DNA from: Paracidovorax anthurii
GTDB taxonomy: Bacteria; Pseudomonadota; Gammaproteobacteria; Burkholderiales; Burkholderiaceae_C
Assembly: GCF_003269065.1 (NCBI RefSeq)
Contig: NZ_QLTA01000012.1
Location: forward strand, 51,877-115,876
Length of the DNA: 64,000 nucleotides
Direction: 5' to 3'
Position 1 is the stretch's first letter; each line of letters opens with the position of its first letter. The notes under the pieces are model-generated. The model was not told where the DNA came from. It was given only the letters and a program-made list of their open reading frames with translations, and made no database searches. Shown piece after piece: positions 11,902 to 23,185 of this stretch. Both the position numbers and the translations under genes were made by a program.

Positions 11902-12657
11902 TTACTTGACGTCCTTCCAGAACGCCGCGTTGAGTCTCCAGGCGATCACCGTGAAGATGCCGAGGAAGATCAACACCCACACGCCGACGCGAACCCGCGT
12001 ATTTTGCGCTGGCTCGGCCATCCACTGCAGGTAGTTGACGAGATCACCCACGGCCTCGTCGTACTGGAGGGCCGACATCGTACCCGGAGTCAGCTGTTCC
12101 CACCCCTTGAAGACCTGGGTCTTGTGGCCGTGGCTCTCGTGTTCCTCGAAGACCGGACGGCGATCGCCCTGCAGTTGCCACAGCGCATGCGGCATGCCCA
12201 CGCTCGGGAACGCGAGGTTGTTCCAGCCCGTGGCCTTGGTCTCGTCGCGGTAGAAAGTGCGCAGGAACGTGTAGAGGTAATCGGCGCCCGTGCCGTTGTG
12301 GCCGGCGCGCGAACGCGCGATCACCGTCAAGTCGGGCGGGTTGGCGCCGAACCAGTCCTTGGCCTGCTTCGGATCGATGGTGGCCTTCATCGTCTCGCCC
12401 ACCTTGTCGGTGGTGAACAGCAGGTTGTCCTTGATCTGCTGGTCGGTGAGGCCGATGTCCTTCAGGCGGTTGAAGCGCATGAAGGCGGCGGAGTGGCAGC
12501 TCAGGCAGTAGTTGACGAAGATCTTGGCGCCGTTCTGCAGCGAGGCCGTGTCGTTGGTGCGCACCGGGGCCTTGTCCCAGGCGATGCCGCCTTCTGCGGC
12601 GTGCGCGCCCAGGGCAATGCCCAGGGTGGCGATCAGCGTGAGGATGATTTTTTTCAT
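11902..12657 (-). CDS. petC: Cytochrome c1 subunit of the bc1 complex
   Basis: This haem c subunit passes electrons from the Rieske protein to soluble cytochrome c. The N-terminal signal peptide ([20 protein letters not shown]) ends with a clean cleavage site. The haem-binding motif is CLSCH near residue 52. A distal methionine ligand is expected in the GMPHALW region. The C-terminus has one membrane anchor near [17 protein letters not shown]. The length is 251 aa. It is the last gene of petA-petB-petC and starts 19 bases after petB. Confidence 0.95.
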   Translation of the reverse strand: MKKIILTLIATLGIALGAHAAEGGIAWDKAPVRTNDTASLQNGAKIFVNYCLSCHSAAFMRFNRLKDIGLTDQQIKDNLLFTTDKVGETMKATIDPKQAKDWFGANPPDLTVIARSRAGHNGTGADYLYTFLRTFYRDETKATGWNNLAFPSVGMPHALWQLQGDRRPVFEEHESHGHKTQVFKGWEQLTPGTMSALQYDEAVGDLVNYLQWMAEPAQNTRVRVGVWVLIFLGIFTVIAWRLNAAFWKDVK

Positions 12658-12676
12658 GGTCGTGGTTCCGGCTCGC

Positions 12677-14095
12677 TCAGTGCGCTGCGAAGGTCACGCG
12701 GTCGGGCACCGGCTTGGGCTCGCCCAGGCGGCTCCACCAGGGCATGAGCAGGAAGAAGCCGAAGTAGAACAGCGTGCCCACCTGCGAGACGCGCTCGCCG
12801 ATCGGGGACGGCGGCTGCACGCCCAGGTACGCCAGGACCACGAAGTTGACCACGAAGATGCCGTAGAGGTATTTGTGCCAACCCGGACGGTAGCGGATGG
12901 ATTTGACCGGGCTGTGGTCGAGCCAGGGCAGGAAGAACAGGATGATGACGGCACCGCCCATCACCACCACGCCCCAGAACTTGGCGTCGATGGAGAGCAT
13001 CAGCGCGATGGCGACCACGGCCACGGCCACGATGGCGGCCTTGACGAAGGAAGGCAGCCGGCCCTTGATCACGCCGAAGCCCGCCGCCAGCGCCACGCAG
13101 GCGATGAGGGCATACATCATCTCGCTCGTGATGGCGCGCAGCATCGAATAGAACGGCGTGAAGTACCAGACGGGCGCGATGTGCGCGGGTGTCTTGAGCG
13201 GATCGGCCGGGATGAAGTTGTTGTACTCCAGGAAGTAGCCGCCGAACTCGGGCGCGAAGAACACCACGGCCGAGAAGATGAAGAGGAACACGCACACGCC
13301 GAAGATATCGTGCACCGTGTAGTAGGGATGGAACGGGATGCCGTCGAGCGGATGGCCGTGCTCGTCTTTGGGGGCATGAGGGCCCTTGATCTCGATGCCG
13401 TCGGGGTTGTTGGAGCCCACGTCGTGCAGGGCCAGCAGGTGGGCCACGACGAGGCCCAGCAGCACCAGCGGCACGGCGATCACGTGGAAGCTGAAGAAGC
13501 GGTTGAGCGTGGCGTCGCCCACCACGTAGTCGCCGCGGATCAGCAGCGCCAGATCGGGGCCGACGAAGGGGATGGCCGCGAACAGGTTCACGATCACCTG
13601 GGCGCCCCAGTACGACATCTGGCCCCAGGGCAGCAGGTAGCCCATGAAGGCTTCGGCCATGAGCGCGAGGAAGATCGCACAGCCGAAGATCCAGACCAGC
13701 TCGCGCGGCTTGCGGTAGGAGCCGTAGAGCAGCCCGCGGAACATGTGCAGGTACACCACCACGAAGAACGCCGAGGCGCCCGTGGAGTGCATGTAGCGGA
13801 TGAGCCAGCCCCAGGGCACGTCGCGCATGATGTACTCGACCGACTCGAAGGCCTTGGCGACGTCGGGCTTGTAGTGCATCACGAGGAAGATGCCGGTGAC
13901 GATCTGGATCACGAGCACCAGCAGCGCGAGCGAGCCGAAGATGTACCAGAAGTTGAAGTTCTTCGGAGCGTAGTACTCCGACATGTGCACGCGGTAGGCG
14001 TCGAAGGCCGTGGGGAAGCGGTTCTCGAACCAGTTCGTGACCTTGGCGCCCGTGGAGGCGTTGGGGGAGATTTCCTTGAATTCGCGGTAAGCCAT
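12677..14095 (-). CDS. petB: Cytochrome b subunit of the bc1 complex
   Basis: This polytopic membrane protein carries the two b haems and the quinol oxidation and quinone reduction sites. The segments [20 protein letters not shown] and [14 protein letters not shown] hold haem ligands and Qi-site residues. In the ef loop the quinol site reads PVWY, where mitochondrial proteins have PEWY; this is a known natural variant in proteobacteria. The length is 472 aa. It lies between petA (11-base gap) and petC. Confidence 0.97.
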   Translation of the reverse strand: MAYREFKEISPNASTGAKVTNWFENRFPTAFDAYRVHMSEYYAPKNFNFWYIFGSLALLVLVIQIVTGIFLVMHYKPDVAKAFESVEYIMRDVPWGWLIRYMHSTGASAFFVVVYLHMFRGLLYGSYRKPRELVWIFGCAIFLALMAEAFMGYLLPWGQMSYWGAQVIVNLFAAIPFVGPDLALLIRGDYVVGDATLNRFFSFHVIAVPLVLLGLVVAHLLALHDVGSNNPDGIEIKGPHAPKDEHGHPLDGIPFHPYYTVHDIFGVCVFLFIFSAVVFFAPEFGGYFLEYNNFIPADPLKTPAHIAPVWYFTPFYSMLRAITSEMMYALIACVALAAGFGVIKGRLPSFVKAAIVAVAVVAIALMLSIDAKFWGVVVMGGAVIILFFLPWLDHSPVKSIRYRPGWHKYLYGIFVVNFVVLAYLGVQPPSPIGERVSQVGTLFYFGFFLLMPWWSRLGEPKPVPDRVTFAAH

Positions 14096-14106
14096 GGCGT
14101 CCTCCC

Positions 14107-14706
14107 TCAGGCCTTCTTGTCTTCACCGATCAGGAGCCTGGTCTCCGACAGGTACATGTGGGGAGGCACTTCGAGGTTGTCCGGCGCGGGCTTGTTCTTG
14201 AACACGCGGCCGGCCATGTCGAAGGTGGAGCCGTGGCAGGGGCACAGGAAGCCGCCCTTCCAGTCGTCGGGCAGCGAGGGCTGCGCGCCGGGCACGAACT
14301 TGTCGCTGGGCGAGCAACCGAGGTGGGTGCAGATGCCCACGGCTACGAGGATCTCGGGCTTGATCGAGCGGGCCTCGTTGCGCGCGTATTCGGGGGTGAG
14401 TTCGGAGGGCTTGCGCTCGGATTTCGGGTCGGCGAGCTGGCCGTCCAGGCCGGGCAGGGCCGCGAGCTGCTCGGGCGTGCGTTTGATGATCCACACGGGT
14501 TTGCCGCGCCACTCCACCGTGATTTTCTCGCCGGTTTTCAAGCCGGAGATATCCACTTCCACGGCGGCCCCGGCGGCCTTGGCTTTTTCGGAAGGCTGGA
14601 AAGTGCTCACGAACGGCACGGCCGTCGCCACGCCGCCCACCGCACCAGCACAGCCCGACGCGATGAGCCACGTCCGCTTGCTGGAGTCGACTGGAGTTTC
14701 ACTCAT
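14107..14706 (-). CDS. petA: Rieske iron-sulfur subunit of the bc1 complex
   Basis: This is the [2Fe-2S] protein that takes the first electron from quinol. Cluster ligands lie in CTHLGC and CPCHGS, which also supply the disulfide cysteines. The N-terminus has a single membrane-spanning signal anchor preceded by KRTW, resembling a Tat-type motif, as expected for a protein folded before export. ATG at 14706 gives 199 aa; the in-frame upstream start adds residues outside the family. It is the first gene of petABC. Confidence 0.96.
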   Translation of the reverse strand: MSETPVDSSKRTWLIASGCAGAVGGVATAVPFVSTFQPSEKAKAAGAAVEVDISGLKTGEKITVEWRGKPVWIIKRTPEQLAALPGLDGQLADPKSERKPSELTPEYARNEARSIKPEILVAVGICTHLGCSPSDKFVPGAQPSLPDDWKGGFLCPCHGSTFDMAGRVFKNKPAPDNLEVPPHMYLSETRLLIGEDKKA

Positions 14707-14773
14707 GGGGGTCCTCAAAGGTCTTCGCTTGGGATCAACCACAAATTGTAGCGGCGTGAATGTGGTTAATTCC

Positions 14774-14789
14774 AGGGGTTATCACCCCT
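14774..14789. promoter_or_regulatory. Perfect inverted repeat between petA and mscL
   Basis: AGGGGT and ACCCCT are perfect six-base arms around TATC. The site lies in the ~130-base gap between divergent petA and mscL, where promoters for both are expected. It could be an operator or a small hairpin in one of the leaders. No regulator can be named from the sequence. Confidence 0.4.
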
Positions 14790-14839
14790 CAAACTCGGCA
14801 ATACTGCAAGGGTTTTCAGCTATATCAAGGAGAAGCGAA

Positions 14840-15271
14840 ATGAGTATTGGAAAAGAGTTTCGAGAGTTTGCCGTCAAAGGAAATGTGATAGATCTCGCCG
14901 TGGGCGTGATCATCGGTGGCGCCTTCGGGAAGATCGTCGATTCGATGGTGAACGATCTCATCATGCCGCTGGTGGGGCTGGTATTCGGCAAGCTGGATTT
15001 TTCCAATCTCTTTCTCGTGCTCGGCTCCGTGCCGCCGGGCACTCCGGCCACGCTCGACGCCCTGCGCAAGGCCGGCGTGCCGGTGCTGGCTTATGGCAGT
15101 TTCATTACCGTGGCGGTGAATTTCCTGATTCTCGCTTTCATCATTTTCATGATGGTCAAGCAAATCAACCGGCTCAAGCGCGAAGCCCCGCCGGCACCGC
15201 CCGCCGCCCCCGCCGCGCCGCCCGAGGACATCGTGCTGCTGCGCGAGATCCGCGACAGCCTCAAGCGCTGA
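14840..15271 (+). CDS. mscL: MscL, large-conductance mechanosensitive channel
   Basis: This channel opens under strong membrane tension and releases solutes during hypo-osmotic shock. The signature starts [33 protein letters not shown]: an amphipathic N-terminal helix, then the pore-lining first transmembrane helix. The second helix is the [18 protein letters not shown] segment. A Pro/Ala-rich linker and a terminal amphipathic helix close the 143-aa protein. AAGGAG precedes the ATG. The last 11 bases overlap the 3' end of the convergent pdxA gene. Confidence 0.97.
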   Translation: MSIGKEFREFAVKGNVIDLAVGVIIGGAFGKIVDSMVNDLIMPLVGLVFGKLDFSNLFLVLGSVPPGTPATLDALRKAGVPVLAYGSFITVAVNFLILAFIIFMMVKQINRLKREAPPAPPAAPAAPPEDIVLLREIRDSLKR

Positions 15272-16337
15272 AACCGGCGCCCGCCAGCCGCCGGGCCATG
15301 CGCACGGCCTCGACGAGGCTCGCCGCATCGGCCACGCCGCGCCCGGCGATGTCGAACGCCGTGCCGTGGTCCGGGCTGGTGCGCACCAGCGGCAGCCCGA
15401 GCGTGACGTTCACGCCCTTGTCCACGCCCAGGTACTTGACGGGGATCAGGCCCTGGTCGTGGTACATGGCCAGCACCGCATCGAATTCACCCGCCCGCTC
15501 CGGCGTGCTGCGGGCGCGCATGAAGACCGTGTCGGGCGCGAAGGGGCCATGGGCATCGATGCCCTGCGCGCGCGCCGCCGCGATGGCTGGCGCGATCGCC
15601 TCGATCTCCTCGCGGCCGAAGAGCCCGCCCTCGCCCGCGTGCGGGTTGAGCCCCGCCACGCCGATGCGCGGGTCGCGCCCCAGGCTGCGCCGCAGGGCGG
15701 CATGTGCGATCTCCAGCGTGCGCAGCACATTGGCCGGCGTGACGGCCGCGATGGCGTCGCGCAGCGAGACGTGGATGCTGACCAGCACCGTGCGCAACTC
15801 GTCGCTGGCAAGCATCATGCGCACCGGCATCTCCTCGACCGGCACGCCGGCGTGCCGGGCGGCCTCGGCCTGCAGCAGTTCGGTGTGGCCGGGGTAGTGG
15901 ACGCCGGCGGCCGCGAGCGCTTCCTTGTGCAGCGGCGCAGTGACCAGCCCCGCGATCTCTCCGCGCAGCGCGGACTGCGCCGCCCACACCACGCAATCCG
16001 CCGCGGCGCGGCCCGCGCCGGCATGCACGGCGCCGAACGGCGCGGGGCCGGGCAACCCCGGCAGCGGCAGCACCGGCAGGCAGCGCGGCGGCGCGGAATG
16101 CGCCTCGCCGGGTGCCCGCAGCACCGCCACGGGCAGTGACGGCTCGCCCGGCCGGGCGATGCAGCGCGCGGCGCGGCGCAGCGTCTCCAGTTCCCCGGCG
16201 ACGAAGCAGCCGCGCAGGGCCTCGGGCGCATCGCGGAACGCCTTGGCGATGATCTCGGGGCCGATGCCCGCCGAATCGCCCTGGGTGATCGCCAGCAGCG
16301 GGAGGGGCGCGGCAGAACCTTCGGGGGATGGATTCAT
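15261..16337 (-). CDS. pdxA: 4-hydroxythreonine-4-phosphate dehydrogenase
   Basis: PdxA oxidises 4-phosphohydroxythreonine in the DXP-dependent pyridoxal phosphate pathway. Visible motifs are [10 protein letters not shown] at the N-terminus, the metal and substrate histidines in HYPGHTELL and [14 protein letters not shown], and [10 protein letters not shown] near the C-terminus. The length of 358 aa is typical. The 3' end overlaps mscL by 11 bases in a tail-to-tail arrangement. A dispersed intergenic repeat lies between its start and the lolD stop. Confidence 0.96.
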   Translation of the reverse strand: MNPSPEGSAAPLPLLAITQGDSAGIGPEIIAKAFRDAPEALRGCFVAGELETLRRAARCIARPGEPSLPVAVLRAPGEAHSAPPRCLPVLPLPGLPGPAPFGAVHAGAGRAAADCVVWAAQSALRGEIAGLVTAPLHKEALAAAGVHYPGHTELLQAEAARHAGVPVEEMPVRMMLASDELRTVLVSIHVSLRDAIAAVTPANVLRTLEIAHAALRRSLGRDPRIGVAGLNPHAGEGGLFGREEIEAIAPAIAAARAQGIDAHGPFAPDTVFMRARSTPERAGEFDAVLAMYHDQGLIPVKYLGVDKGVNVTLGLPLVRTSPDHGTAFDIAGRGVADAASLVEAVRMARRLAGAGFSA

Positions 16338-16346
16338 GGTCTTTCC

Positions 16347-16398
16347 GGCTCCATGTCGGCGTGTTTTCTACCCAGTCAGCTATTCATTTAATAGCAAA
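16347..16398. repeat. 52-bp dispersed intergenic repeat, copy 1
   Basis: This unit starts GGCTCCATGTCG and ends ATAGCAAA. It aligns without gaps to the unit at 28374-28425, with 41 of 52 positions identical. Its core is the GCTATT/AATAGC inverted repeat. It fills most of the space between pdxA and lolD. Confidence 0.75.
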
Positions 16399-17119
<721 letters not shown>

Positions 17120-17127
<8 letters not shown>

Positions 17128-18373
17128 AGCGAAGCGCCTCCGCGGGGTTCACGCGGCTGGCGCGCCAGCTCGGGTACAGCGTGGCCGCGAAGGCCAGCAC
17201 GAGGGAGATGACGGCGATGGGCACGATGTCGCTGCTCTGCGGGTCGCTGGGCATCTTGCTGATGAGGTAGATGTCCTTGGGCAGGAAGCTCGCGTTGAGC
17301 GCGCGCTCGATGGCCGGCACGATGACGTCGATGTTGCACGCCACGAGCAGGCCCAGCCCCAGCCCGCAGACGGTGCCGATCACGCCCACCATGGCGCCCT
17401 GCACCACGAACACGCCCATGATGCTGCGCGGGCTCGCGCCCAGGGTGCGCAGGATGGCGATGTCGGCGCGCTTGTCGGTCACGGTCATCACCAGGGTGGA
17501 CACGAGGTTGAATGCCGCCACCGCCACGATGAGCGTGAGGATGATGAACATCATGCGCTTTTCGAGCTGCACGGCTGCGAACCAGGTGCGGTTCTGCTGC
17601 GTCCAGTCGCGGATGAGCAGGTCGTCCGAGAGCGAGCGCGCGAGCTGCTGCGTCACGGCCGGCGCCTCGTGCAGGTCGCGCAGCTTGAGGCGGATGCCGG
17701 TGGGGCCCTCCAGGCGGAAGATGCGCTCGGCGTCGGCGTGGTGCAGCAGCACCAGCGCGGAGTCGTATTCGTAGTGGCCCGACTCGAACAGGCCCGAGAC
17801 GGTCATCTGCTTGAGGCGCGGCACCACGCCCGCCGGCGTGACCTGCCCGCCCGGCGCGATGAGCGTGACCGCGTCGCCCACCCGCACACCCAGCGCGCGC
17901 GCCAGCTCGATGCCCAGCACCACGTGGAACTCGCCCGGCACCAGGGTCTGCACGGCGCTCGCGTTGCGCGAGGCCAGCTCGGTCACCTCGCCCTCGCGCG
18001 CCGGATCGATGCCGCGCACGAGCGCGCCCTTCATGTCCTCGCCGCGCGCGAGCAGCGCCTGCGAGGCCACGAACGGCGCGGCGCCCACCACGTTGGGGTT
18101 GGCGCGCGCCTCGGCCAGGGTGCGGTTCGGGTCGGGCAGCGCCGCGCCCTGCGGCGCGAAGATCTCGACGTGCGAGACCACGCTCAGCATGCGGTCGCGC
18201 ACCTCCTTCTGGAAGCCGTTCATCACGCTGAGCACGATGATGAGCGCCGCCACGCCGAGCGCGATACCCAGCATCGACACGCTGGAGATGAACGAGATGA
18301 AGCCGTTGCGCCGCGTGGCGCGCCCGGCCCGGGTGTAGCGCCAGCCCAGGGCCAGTTCGTAGGGGAGTTGCAT
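17120..18373 (-). CDS. lolC: LolC/LolE-type permease of the lipoprotein-releasing complex
   Basis: This inner-membrane subunit works with LolD. It has one N-terminal transmembrane helix (in [22 protein letters not shown]), a large periplasmic domain and three C-terminal helices with the FtsX-like permease fold. The conserved cytoplasmic segment [15 protein letters not shown] follows the second helix. ATG 18373 gives 417 aa, starting [13 protein letters not shown] as in the family. Only one permease gene is present here, so it may serve as a single-permease (LolF-like) complex. Confidence 0.92.
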
Positions 18374-18455
18374 GTTCGGAGGAAGTGGCCCCGTGCCGCG
18401 CCGGAGTGGAGGCCCGAGGACGGCGCCGATTGTGGCATCCCGGACAATACGCCCC

Positions 18456-19409
18456 ATGTCGGAGATTCACCATTTGCTCATTCCCCTGGCGGCCAGCACG
18501 GCGCCGGGGTGCCGGCAGGCCCTGCAGGACCTCGCCCTGCCCCACCTCGACCAGTTGCTCTCCCGCCTCTCGCCCGCCGGCGCCGATGCCGGCGAGGAGT
18601 CCGACTTCACGCCACCCCACGAACGCGCGCTGGCGCGCCACCTCGGCCTGCCCAACGCGGGCGACGGGGCCCTGCCCTGGGCCGCCTGGGCACAGCGCGC
18701 CCGCGGCGCAGACGAGGGCGCCGCGTGGGCCTGGGTGGCCCCCTGCCTGTGGCAGGTGGGCGCGGACCAGGTCGTGCTGGCGGACCCCGCCGCGCTCGGG
18801 CTGGACGAGGCCGCCTCGCGCGAGGTGCTGGAGATCGTGGCGCCCTGGTTCGCCGGCGACGGCATCGCGCTCGCCTACGACGCGCCCACGCGCTGGCTCG
18901 CACGCGGCGAGGTGTTCGACGGCCTGGCCACCGCGTCGCTCGACCGCGTGGTGCAGCGCGACGTGCGCGCCTGGATGCCGGACGCCTCCCGGGCTCGGCA
19001 GCTCCACCGCCTGCACAGCGAAATGCAGATGCTGCTCTACACCCACCCCTTCAACGACGCCCGCGCCGCGCGCGGCCTGCCGCCCGTGAACGCGTTCTGG
19101 ATCCACGGTGCCGGCCGGCTGCCGGAGAGCGCCGCGCCCTCCGCCACCCCGCCGGAGATGCCCTGCGCGCTGCGGGATGCGGCGCTGCACGAGGACTGGC
19201 GCGCCTGGGCCGATGCCTGGCGGACGCTGGATGCCGGCCCGGTCGCGCAGCTGGCCGCCCGCGTAGCCGGCGGAGGCCGCGCGCGGCTCACGCTGTGCGG
19301 CGAGCGCGGCGCGCTGGCCTGGGAGAGCGGCGCCCCGGGCGGCCTGCTGGCGCGGCTGCGGCGGCGCCTGCGGCCCGTGCGCTTCACCGACGTGGCGGGG
19401 CAGCTATGA
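18456..19409 (+). CDS. Conserved protein next to recJ (RpfE-like)
   Basis: This soluble 317-aa protein without signal peptide or membrane segment starts MSEIHHLLIPLAAS. Its family sits immediately before recJ in Xanthomonas and many Burkholderiales and is annotated there as RpfE or a putative phosphoglycerate mutase. I see no catalytic motif that supports an enzyme assignment. Conserved features include VNAFWIHGAGR and the HSEMQMLLYTHPFNDARA segment. The stop overlaps the recJ start as ATGA, so the two are translationally coupled. The biochemical function is unknown. Confidence 0.75.
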   Translation: MSEIHHLLIPLAASTAPGCRQALQDLALPHLDQLLSRLSPAGADAGEESDFTPPHERALARHLGLPNAGDGALPWAAWAQRARGADEGAAWAWVAPCLWQVGADQVVLADPAALGLDEAASREVLEIVAPWFAGDGIALAYDAPTRWLARGEVFDGLATASLDRVVQRDVRAWMPDASRARQLHRLHSEMQMLLYTHPFNDARAARGLPPVNAFWIHGAGRLPESAAPSATPPEMPCALRDAALHEDWRAWADAWRTLDAGPVAQLAARVAGGGRARLTLCGERGALAWESGAPGGLLARLRRRLRPVRFTDVAGQL

Positions 19410-21121
19410 AGATCATCACCCGGGACATCCCCCCCCGCGCCGTCTGGGCGCTGGAGCAGGCGGGCGTGCACCCGCTGCTGGCGCGGCTCTATGCCGCGCG
19501 CGGCGTGACCGCCCACGACGAACTCGACGACGCGCTCGCGCGCCTGCTGCCGCCGCCCTCGCTGCTCGGCGCGCGCGAGGCGGCCGTGCTGCTGGCCGAC
19601 GCCATCGCGCAGGACCGGCGCATCGTCGTCGTGGCCGACTACGACTGCGACGGCGCCACCGCCTGCGCCGTGGCGGTGCGCGGCCTGCGGCTGCTGGGCG
19701 CGCGGCGGGTGGACTACCTCGTGCCCGATCGCGTGGCCGACGGCTACGGCCTGAGCCCCGCCATCGCGCGCCGCGTGCACGAGCGCGGGGCCGACCTGCT
19801 GGTGACGGTGGACAACGGCATCGCCAGCGTGGACGGCGTGGCCGAGGCCCGGGCCCTGGGCCTCGCGGTGCTGGTCACCGACCACCACCTGCCCGGCCCC
19901 GCGCTACCGCAGGCCGACGCGATCGTGAACCCCAACCAGCCCGGCTGCGCGTTCGAGAGCAAATCCATCGCCGGCGTGGGCGTGATGTTCTACGTGCTGA
20001 TGGCGCTGCGCGCCGAGCTGCGCGAGCGCGGCGTGTTCGACAAGGCCGGCCAGCCGAAGCTGGAGCCGCTGCTGCCGCTGGTCGCGCTGGGCACCGTGGC
20101 CGACGTGGTGCGGCTGGATGCCAACAACCGGCGCCTGGTCGCCCAGGGCCTCAAGCGCATCCGCGCGGGGCAGATGCCGGCCGGCATCGCGGCGCTCTTC
20201 AGCGCGGCGGGCCGCAAGGTGGCCGTGGCCACCACCTTCGACTTCGGGTTCGCGCTGGGGCCCCGCATCAACGCGGCCGGGCGGCTCGCCGACATGACGC
20301 TGGGCATCGAGTGCCTGCTCACCGACGACGCCGCGCACGCGGCGGAGCTGGCGCGCACGCTGGACGCCATCAACCGCGAGCGGCGCGAGATCGAGGGCGG
20401 TATGCGCGAGCAGGCGCTGCTCATGGCCGAGGGCCTGTTCGGCGAAGGCGATGCGCCGCCGCCCGCCATCAGCGTGTTCGACCCCGACTTCCACGAAGGC
20501 GTGGTCGGCATCGTGGCCTCGCGCATCAAGGACCGGCTGCACCGGCCCACCTTCGTGTTCGCGGCCAGCGGCGCGCCGGGCAAGGAGCACGAGATCAAGG
20601 GCTCGGGCCGCTCGATCCCGGGCTTTCACCTGCGCGACGCGCTCGACCTCGTGGCAAAGCGCCACCCGGAGGTGATCCTGAAGTTCGGCGGCCATGCGAT
20701 GGCGGCCGGCTGCACGGTGGCCCGGGAGCACTTCCCCGTCTTCGAGCGCGCCTTCGCGCAGGTCGCGCAGGAATGGCTGGACGCTGCCACGCTGATGCGC
20801 CGGCTCGACACCGACGGCCCGCTCTCGCCCGAGTACTGCCGCGCCGAGCTGGTGGACACGCTGCACCGCGAGGTCTGGGGCCAGGGCTTCGCGCCCCCCA
20901 CCTTCAGCGAGGAGGTGGAGATCGTCAGCCAGCGCCTCGTGGGCGAGGGCAAGAACCACCTCTCGCTCAAGCTGCTGCACCAGGGCCGCCCGGTGGACGG
21001 CATCTGGTTCGGCCACACCGACCCGCTGCCCGCGCGCGTGCTGCTCGCCTTCCGGCTGGACGTGAACGAATGGAAGGGCGAGCGGCGGGTGCAGTTCCTG
21101 GTGGAAGGCGCGCAGCTCTGA
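19406..21121 (+). CDS. recJ: RecJ, single-stranded-DNA-specific 5'-3' exonuclease
   Basis: RecJ degrades single strands during recombination, mismatch and base-excision repair. DHH-family metal motifs are clear: VVVADYDCDGATA, TVDNGIASV and VTDHHLPG. The DHHA1 part has the GRSIPGFHLRDAL and GGHAMAAG motifs, and an OB-like C-terminal domain follows. The length of 571 aa is normal. The start overlaps the upstream RpfE-like gene by four bases. Confidence 0.97.
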   Translation: MKIITRDIPPRAVWALEQAGVHPLLARLYAARGVTAHDELDDALARLLPPPSLLGAREAAVLLADAIAQDRRIVVVADYDCDGATACAVAVRGLRLLGARRVDYLVPDRVADGYGLSPAIARRVHERGADLLVTVDNGIASVDGVAEARALGLAVLVTDHHLPGPALPQADAIVNPNQPGCAFESKSIAGVGVMFYVLMALRAELRERGVFDKAGQPKLEPLLPLVALGTVADVVRLDANNRRLVAQGLKRIRAGQMPAGIAALFSAAGRKVAVATTFDFGFALGPRINAAGRLADMTLGIECLLTDDAAHAAELARTLDAINRERREIEGGMREQALLMAEGLFGEGDAPPPAISVFDPDFHEGVVGIVASRIKDRLHRPTFVFAASGAPGKEHEIKGSGRSIPGFHLRDALDLVAKRHPEVILKFGGHAMAAGCTVAREHFPVFERAFAQVAQEWLDAATLMRRLDTDGPLSPEYCRAELVDTLHREVWGQGFAPPTFSEEVEIVSQRLVGEGKNHLSLKLLHQGRPVDGIWFGHTDPLPARVLLAFRLDVNEWKGERRVQFLVEGAQL

Positions 21122-21179
21122 CACGGGCAGCGGACGAGAGGCACGAAGCCCGGCCCGCGCCACGGCGCCCGCCGGAAGG

Positions 21180-22973
21180 TCAGAAGGTTTCCCAGTCGTC
21201 GTCCGCCGTGGCCACGGGCTTGCCGGCCGCGCGCGGAGCCGGCACCGCGGCGGGCGCGCCGGCCCGGGGCGATTCCGCGGCTTTCGGCGGCATCGCGGGC
21301 GGCCGGGCCGCCTTGGCGGCAGGCAGGGCCCGCGGCGGGGCCGCCGCGATGCGCGCCGCGGCGGCGGGCGCGCGGGAGGCCTCGGGCCGGGCGGTTGCCG
21401 GGGCCGGGGCCGGCACGCTGCGCACCGGCAGGCCTTGCGCGCCCACGTTGAACACGGCCACCGCCTCGGCCAGCCGGCGCGACTGGTCGCGCATGGCGCT
21501 GGCCGCCGCGCTCGACTGCTCCACCAGCGCCGCATTCTGCTGCGTCATCTGGTCCAGGTTGGCCACGGCCTGGTTCACCTGGGCGATGCCGTCGCGCTGC
21601 TCGGTGGACGAGGCGGTGATCTCCCCGATGAGGTCGGACACGCGCCGCACGCTGCCCACGATCTCGTCCATGCTCCGGCCCGCCTGCGCGACCTGCTGCG
21701 AGCCCGAATCGACGCTCTGCACCGACGCGCCGATCAGCTCCTTGATCTCCTTGGCGGCCGAGGCGCTGCGCTGCGCGAGGCTGCGCACCTCGCCGGCCAC
21801 CACCGCGAAGCCCCGGCCCTGTTCGCCCGCGCGCGCGGCCTCCACGGCGGCGTTGAGCGCCAGGATGTTGGTCTGGAAGGCGATGCCGTCGATCACGCCG
21901 ATGATGTCGCCGATCTTGCGCGAGCTCTCGGTGATCTGCTGCATGCTGGAGACCACCTGCCCCACCACCTCGCCGCCGCGCCCGGCCGCCTGCGCAGCCG
22001 TGGCGGCGAGCTGGTTGGCCTGGCGGGCCGTGTCGGCCGACTGGGTGACGGTGGCCGTGAGCTCCTCCATGCTGGCGGCCGTCTCCTCCAGATTGGCGGC
22101 CGTCTGCTCGGTGCGGGAGGACAGATCCTGGTTGCCCGTGGCGATCTCGGTGGACGCCGAGGACACCGATTCCACGCCCGAGCGCACCTCGGCCACCACG
22201 CCCCGCAGGCGCGCGGCCATGGCCGACAGAGAACGCAGCAGGCGGCCCAGCTCGTCGCGGCGGTCGTCCTCCGCGCCGACGGTCAGATCCCCCGCGGCGA
22301 TCGCGTCGGCCATGCGCACCGCGCGGTCCAGCGGCTGCGTGATCGAGCGCACGATCGCCGCCGAGAGCCACACGCCCACCACCAGGATCGCCAGCACGGC
22401 CCCCGCCGCCATGGCGCGCACAGAGGAGCGCTGCGACCGCGCGTCGGCCAGCACGGTCTGGCGCTCTTTGCGCAGCAGCTCCACGAAGGCGTTCTGCTCG
22501 GCGAAATACGGCTTCATGGCCGGCGTGAGCTTGTCCTCCACATGCCTGCGCGCCTCCGGGGAGCCACGCAGCTTCTGCGCCTGCGCCACCAGCGCCAGGA
22601 CCGTGCCGCGCTCCGCGGCCATGCGTTCGAGCTGGGCCTTTTCCTGCGGCGTGACGGACGCGGCCACCACCTGCTTCTGCAGTTCGCTCACGGCCTGGAT
22701 GTCCTTGCCCACGCGGTCCTTGAGCGTGGCGGCCATGGCCTCGTCGGTGGTGAGCAGGCTGCCGAGCAGGCGGTCGAAGTTCTGCTCCACCAGATTGGTC
22801 CACTGCACGGACCAGCGGATGCGCTCGTCGATGGATTCCGCCTGGCGGGCGGTGGCCGTGTCGATGCGGTCCAGAGCCCACAGGACCGCGATGCCCAGCG
22901 CCAGCAGCAGGCCCACGAGCCCGGTCAAGGTCATCCACAGCTTGCGGTGCACGGAGAGGTGATTGAAGTGCAT
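21180..22973 (-). CDS. Methyl-accepting chemotaxis protein ending in WETF
   Basis: This 597-aa class I chemoreceptor has an N-terminal helix ([20 protein letters not shown]), a four-helix-bundle-like periplasmic sensor, a second helix ([19 protein letters not shown]), a HAMP domain and a long coiled-coil signalling domain. The hairpin tip reads [21 protein letters not shown] proline/alanine-rich tether leads to the last residues DDDWETF, which resemble the NWETF pentapeptide that binds CheR and CheB in enteric receptors. The ligand is unknown. It is convergent with recJ, 58 bases away. Confidence 0.94.
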   Translation of the reverse strand: MHFNHLSVHRKLWMTLTGLVGLLLALGIAVLWALDRIDTATARQAESIDERIRWSVQWTNLVEQNFDRLLGSLLTTDEAMAATLKDRVGKDIQAVSELQKQVVAASVTPQEKAQLERMAAERGTVLALVAQAQKLRGSPEARRHVEDKLTPAMKPYFAEQNAFVELLRKERQTVLADARSQRSSVRAMAAGAVLAILVVGVWLSAAIVRSITQPLDRAVRMADAIAAGDLTVGAEDDRRDELGRLLRSLSAMAARLRGVVAEVRSGVESVSSASTEIATGNQDLSSRTEQTAANLEETAASMEELTATVTQSADTARQANQLAATAAQAAGRGGEVVGQVVSSMQQITESSRKIGDIIGVIDGIAFQTNILALNAAVEAARAGEQGRGFAVVAGEVRSLAQRSASAAKEIKELIGASVQSVDSGSQQVAQAGRSMDEIVGSVRRVSDLIGEITASSTEQRDGIAQVNQAVANLDQMTQQNAALVEQSSAAASAMRDQSRRLAEAVAVFNVGAQGLPVRSVPAPAPATARPEASRAPAAAARIAAAPPRALPAAKAARPPAMPPKAAESPRAGAPAAVPAPRAAGKPVATADDDWETF

Positions 22974-23185
22974 GGTCGGATGTCGGGCCGATGCGCCGCG
23001 ATGCGGGCGCCGCCGGCATGAAGAAAGGAAAGGAAGAAAAGGAGCGAAGAAAAGAAACAGCGGACCAGCGGGGACCCTGCCGGCCCGCTACTTTTTATTA
23101 CATCCGGGCCCGCGCGACAGTCTCGTTTTCACCCATGACGCCGATGCGTGCTCTGGCTGACATACCGCGCGGCGGCGGTTCTACA

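Noticed and set aside
12512..15271. 919-codon plus-strand frame ending in MscL
   Set aside because: Only the last 143 codons, preceded by AAGGAG, encode MscL. The rest is antisense to petABC.
23067..23096. AGCGGG/CCCGCT stem followed by a T-run
   Set aside because: On the plus strand there is no gene just upstream to terminate (recJ ends about 1.9 kb earlier) and it lies upstream of the minus-strand chemoreceptor. Probably chance in GC-rich leader DNA.
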